From positions 1 to 7,842 of the forward strand of contig DNPN01000237.1 of NCBI GenBank assembly GCA_003501385.1: DNA of 7,842 nt, read 5' to 3'. Under the pieces are notes generated by a model. The model had not been told where the DNA came from. It saw only the letters and a program-made list of their open reading frames with translations, and ran no database searches. The stretch is from Rhizobium sp. GTDB lineage: Bacteria > Pseudomonadota > Alphaproteobacteria > Rhizobiales > Rhizobiaceae. The position numbers and the translations under genes were made by a program. Within the stretch, counting starts at the first letter, position 1, and every line of letters begins with the position of its first letter. Below, in pieces: positions 6,142 to 7,842 of the stretch.

Positions 6142-6771
6142 ATGAATCCAGATGTTTTGACCGTTCTGACGGCACTTGGCCTGTATGCTGCTGTTGTGAT
6201 CAGTCCCGGCCCTAATTTCGCTTTGATCTCCAAGCTGGCAATGTCCGGGGCACGATCAACCGCCGTGGGTGCAACATTTGGATTTGCCATTGCCGCAACC
6301 TTCTATGCGGTTTTGACCATGGCGGGTTTGGCGCTGTTTCTGGCAAAAGTCGGATGGTTGGCCAGCCTGATCCAGATCGCTGGCGGTTGTTATCTTGTCT
6401 ATCTCGGCCTGATGGCGTGGCTCTCTGGCAAGCCGGATACGATGAAACAAGGCGTATCTTCGGTCGAAAAGGGCGATGTTTTGCGCGGCGTGCGCATGGG
6501 GATGATTGTTAATCTCTCCAACCCGAAGGGGATTGCCTTCTTTATTGGCCTTTATGCCGTTGCAGTGCCGCCCGAGGCGGGTCTTTTGGCAAAACTGGCA
6601 ATTCTTGTGGGTGGATTTCTGATTGAGATCATCTGGTACAGTCTGGTCACCGCTCTGTTGTCTCGCAGGCAAGCCAAGGCTGTTTATGATCGCTTTGGCC
6701 AATGGATAGAGCGCGCCATTGGAACAGCGCTGGCCGGGTTTGGCATACGGCTGATTGCCGAAAAAACCTGA
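6142..6771 (+). CDS. LysE/RhtB family amino-acid exporter
   Basis: This 209-residue integral membrane protein should export an amino acid or related metabolite across the inner membrane. The family signature SPGPNF is at residues 21-26 at the end of the first helix, and the second conserved motif NLSNPKG is at 124-130. Hydrophobic segments lie at about 5-21, 41-68, 72-94, 131-145, 148-173 and 190-205, fitting the usual five to six helices. A hydrophilic loop (about 95-115) separates the two halves. Length is typical (about 205-210). GAGAGG at 6125-6130 precedes the ATG by 11 bases, a rather long spacing. The gene stands alone, with a candidate promoter/operator upstream and a hairpin downstream that it shares with convergent gpmA. 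Exporters of this family are often next to a LysR-type regulator; none is seen here. Substrate cannot be deduced. Confidence 0.9.
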   Translation: MNPDVLTVLTALGLYAAVVISPGPNFALISKLAMSGARSTAVGATFGFAIAATFYAVLTMAGLALFLAKVGWLASLIQIAGGCYLVYLGLMAWLSGKPDTMKQGVSSVEKGDVLRGVRMGMIVNLSNPKGIAFFIGLYAVAVPPEAGLLAKLAILVGGFLIEIIWYSLVTALLSRRQAKAVYDRFGQWIERAIGTALAGFGIRLIAEKT

Positions 6772-6782
6772 TCGTCTCAAAC

Positions 6783-6812
6783 GTGCCGCCCATTGAATTG
6801 CATGGGCGGCAC
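6783..6812. terminator. Shared hairpin between convergent exporter and gpmA genes
   Basis: GTGCCGCCCAT (6783-6793) and ATGGGCGGCAC (6802-6812) form a perfect 11-bp stem with an eight-base loop, placed between the stop codons at 6771 (+ strand) and 6826 (- strand). Neither side has a strong T-run: + continues AATTCG, - continues GTTTGAG. It is likely a bidirectional terminator or 3'-end stabiliser. Confidence 0.65.
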
Positions 6813-6825
6813 AATTCGAAATCGC

Positions 6826-7461
6826 TTAATGCGCGCCAGACATATCGCCGAGCACTTCCTTGGAAGCCACGGTGGAATCGGCATTGAGCTTGTAAACCAT
6901 CGGCACGCCGGTGGCCAAATTCACGCCCAAAATCTGTTCCTTGGTCAGCTTGTCCAGCACCATCACCAGCGAGCGCAGGGAATTACCATGGGCTGCGACC
7001 AGAACAGTTTCGCCCCGCAGCACGCGCGGCAGAATCTCGGTCATGTAATAAGGCCAGACGCGGGCACCGGTATCCCGAAGGCTTTCGCCGCCCGGAGGCG
7101 GGATGTCATAGGACCGGCGCCAGATATGCACCTGTTCTTCACCCCATTTGGCGCGGGCGTCATCCTTGTTGAGGCCGGACAGATCGCCGTAATCGCGCTC
7201 GTTGAGGGCTTCGTCGCGGATGGTTTCAAGGCCAGCCTGACCGACATTGTCCAGAATAATGCCGCAGGTTTTCTGGGCACGCGACAGGGCCGAGGTGTAG
7301 GCCACATCAAACTTGATGCCGTAGTCTGCCAGCGCCTTGCCACCGGCATTGGCTTCCTGCACGCCCAGTTCCGTCAGGTCTGGATCACGCCAGCCGGTGA
7401 ACAGGTTTTTCAAATTCCAATCGCTCTGGCCGTGGCGCACGAGCACGAGGGTACCAGTCAT
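6826..7461 (-). CDS. gpmA: 2,3-bisphosphoglycerate-dependent phosphoglycerate mutase
   Basis: It interconverts 3- and 2-phosphoglycerate in glycolysis/gluconeogenesis in the cytoplasm. This is a histidine phosphatase-superfamily protein of 211 residues. The phosphorylated His10 is in LVRHGQSDWN, followed by FTGWRDPDLTE; Glu88 is in LNERDYGDLSG, EEQVHIWRRSYDIPPPGG is the substrate-binding region, and the second catalytic His158 is in AAHGNSLR. It is about 40 residues shorter than E. coli GpmA (250), as in other alphaproteobacteria, lacking an internal insertion and C-terminal tail. ATG 7461 is preferred because AGAGGA (7469-7474 on the - strand) is seven bases away; an in-frame TTG at 7467 is too close. 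It lies 22 bases behind dapB and is probably co-transcribed with it. Confidence 0.95.
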   Translation of the reverse strand: MTGTLVLVRHGQSDWNLKNLFTGWRDPDLTELGVQEANAGGKALADYGIKFDVAYTSALSRAQKTCGIILDNVGQAGLETIRDEALNERDYGDLSGLNKDDARAKWGEEQVHIWRRSYDIPPPGGESLRDTGARVWPYYMTEILPRVLRGETVLVAAHGNSLRSLVMVLDKLTKEQILGVNLATGVPMVYKLNADSTVASKEVLGDMSGAH

Positions 7462-7483
7462 CGACAAATCCTCTCACATATCG

Positions 7484-7842
7484 TCAGTTGGTGGATGCCA
7501 GCCCGAGCACATCGAGCATGGAATAGAGACCGGGCTTTTGATCCCGCGCCCAAAGGGCGGCTTTCACCGCGCCTCGGGCAAAAATAGAACGATCACCTGC
7601 GCTGTGCGACAGCGTGACAATTTCGCCTTCGCCCGCCAGCAGCACGGAATGCTCACCAATCACCGAGCCGCCGCGCAACGTCGCAAAGCCAATCGAGCCA
7701 GCCTCACGCGGGCCGGTATGGCCATCGCGCACTTTGACGGCCTTGTCCTTGAGGTCAATGCCACGGCCTTGTGCCGCAGCTTCACCCAGCAACAGGGCGG
7801 TGCCGGAGGGGGCATCGACCTTGTGCTTGTGGTGCATTTCCA
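7484..7842 (-). CDS. dapB: 4-hydroxy-tetrahydrodipicolinate reductase, C-terminal part
   Basis: It catalyses the NAD(P)H-dependent reduction step of the diaminopimelate/lysine pathway, needed for peptidoglycan and lysine. Only the last 118 residues are in the window; the gene runs off the right-hand edge (full family length is about 270). The visible part starts with the family signature EMHHKHKVDAPSGTAL, which holds the catalytic His pair and Lys, and the DAPSGTA substrate-binding loop. The later GEHSVLLAGEGEIVTLSHSAGDRSIFARGAVKAALW and GLYSMLDVLGL segments are typical of the C-terminal domain. The reading frame is intact to its stop at 7484-7486. It is the upstream partner of gpmA, an order I recall as common in Rhizobiaceae. 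The NADH/NADPH-binding N-terminal domain is outside the window, so the cofactor preference cannot be read. Confidence 0.95.
   Translation of the reverse strand, partial: EMHHKHKVDAPSGTALLLGEAAAQGRGIDLKDKAVKVRDGHTGPREAGSIGFATLRGGSVIGEHSVLLAGEGEIVTLSHSAGDRSIFARGAVKAALWARDQKPGLYSMLDVLGLASTN

Noticed and set aside
6793..7587. 264-codon open frame on the + strand opposite gpmA
   Set aside because: It spans gpmA and the start of the dapB region in antisense; gpmA carries all catalytic motifs, so this is a shadow.
1..7842. An undescribed multi-gene defence, mobile or biosynthetic system
   Set aside because: Each gene belongs to a familiar family and the order looks like ordinary chromosomal housekeeping content; no integrase, transposase, toxin-antitoxin pair or repeat array was seen.

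Overview
The window looks like an ordinary chromosomal segment from an alphaproteobacterium of the Rhizobiaceae (Agrobacterium/Allorhizobium/Rhizobium type). This rests on three things: the moderately high GC content and codon choice, the short 211-residue GpmA directly downstream of dapB, and an intergenic palindrome with an AAAAAGTGG...CCGGTTTTTC core of the kind common between rhizobial genes. The assignment is from memory of these families; no search was run.

Layout, left to right on the + strand. Bases 55-1587 encode a formylglycine-type sulfatase/phosphodiesterase most like phosphonate monoester hydrolases. Bases 1668-2294 encode a short, HRDC-less ribonuclease D. A 124-base gap holds a rhizobial-type palindromic repeat (2296-2344) and a perfect 10-bp inverted repeat (2354-2383) lying over a possible promoter. 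Next comes a nucleoside salvage/catabolism cluster: deoB (2419-3639) and add (3636-4646) overlap by four bases, upp (4730-5359) follows, and a clear intrinsic terminator (5385-5418) closes the cluster. A membrane-anchored retropepsin-like aspartic protease (5482-6003) and a LysE/RhtB-type exporter (6142-6771) follow as separate units; the exporter has a possible promoter with a 9-bp inverted repeat in front of it.

On the - strand, running the other way, are the C-terminal part of dapB (7842-7484, cut by the window end) and gpmA (7461-6826), 22 bases apart and probably co-transcribed. The exporter and gpmA converge on a perfect 11-bp-stem hairpin (6783-6812).

Working together: Add deaminates adenosine to inosine; a nucleoside phosphorylase encoded outside the window would release ribose-1-phosphate; DeoB converts this to ribose-5-phosphate; and Upp recaptures uracil as UMP. 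The other genes have unrelated housekeeping or accessory roles (RNA processing, lysine/diaminopimelate synthesis, glycolysis, export). I found no mobile element, CRISPR array, RNA gene or convincing novel multi-gene system. The items most worth a second look are the inverted repeats in front of deoB and of the exporter, the palindromic repeat, and the unresolved substrates of the sulfatase-family enzyme and the aspartic protease.
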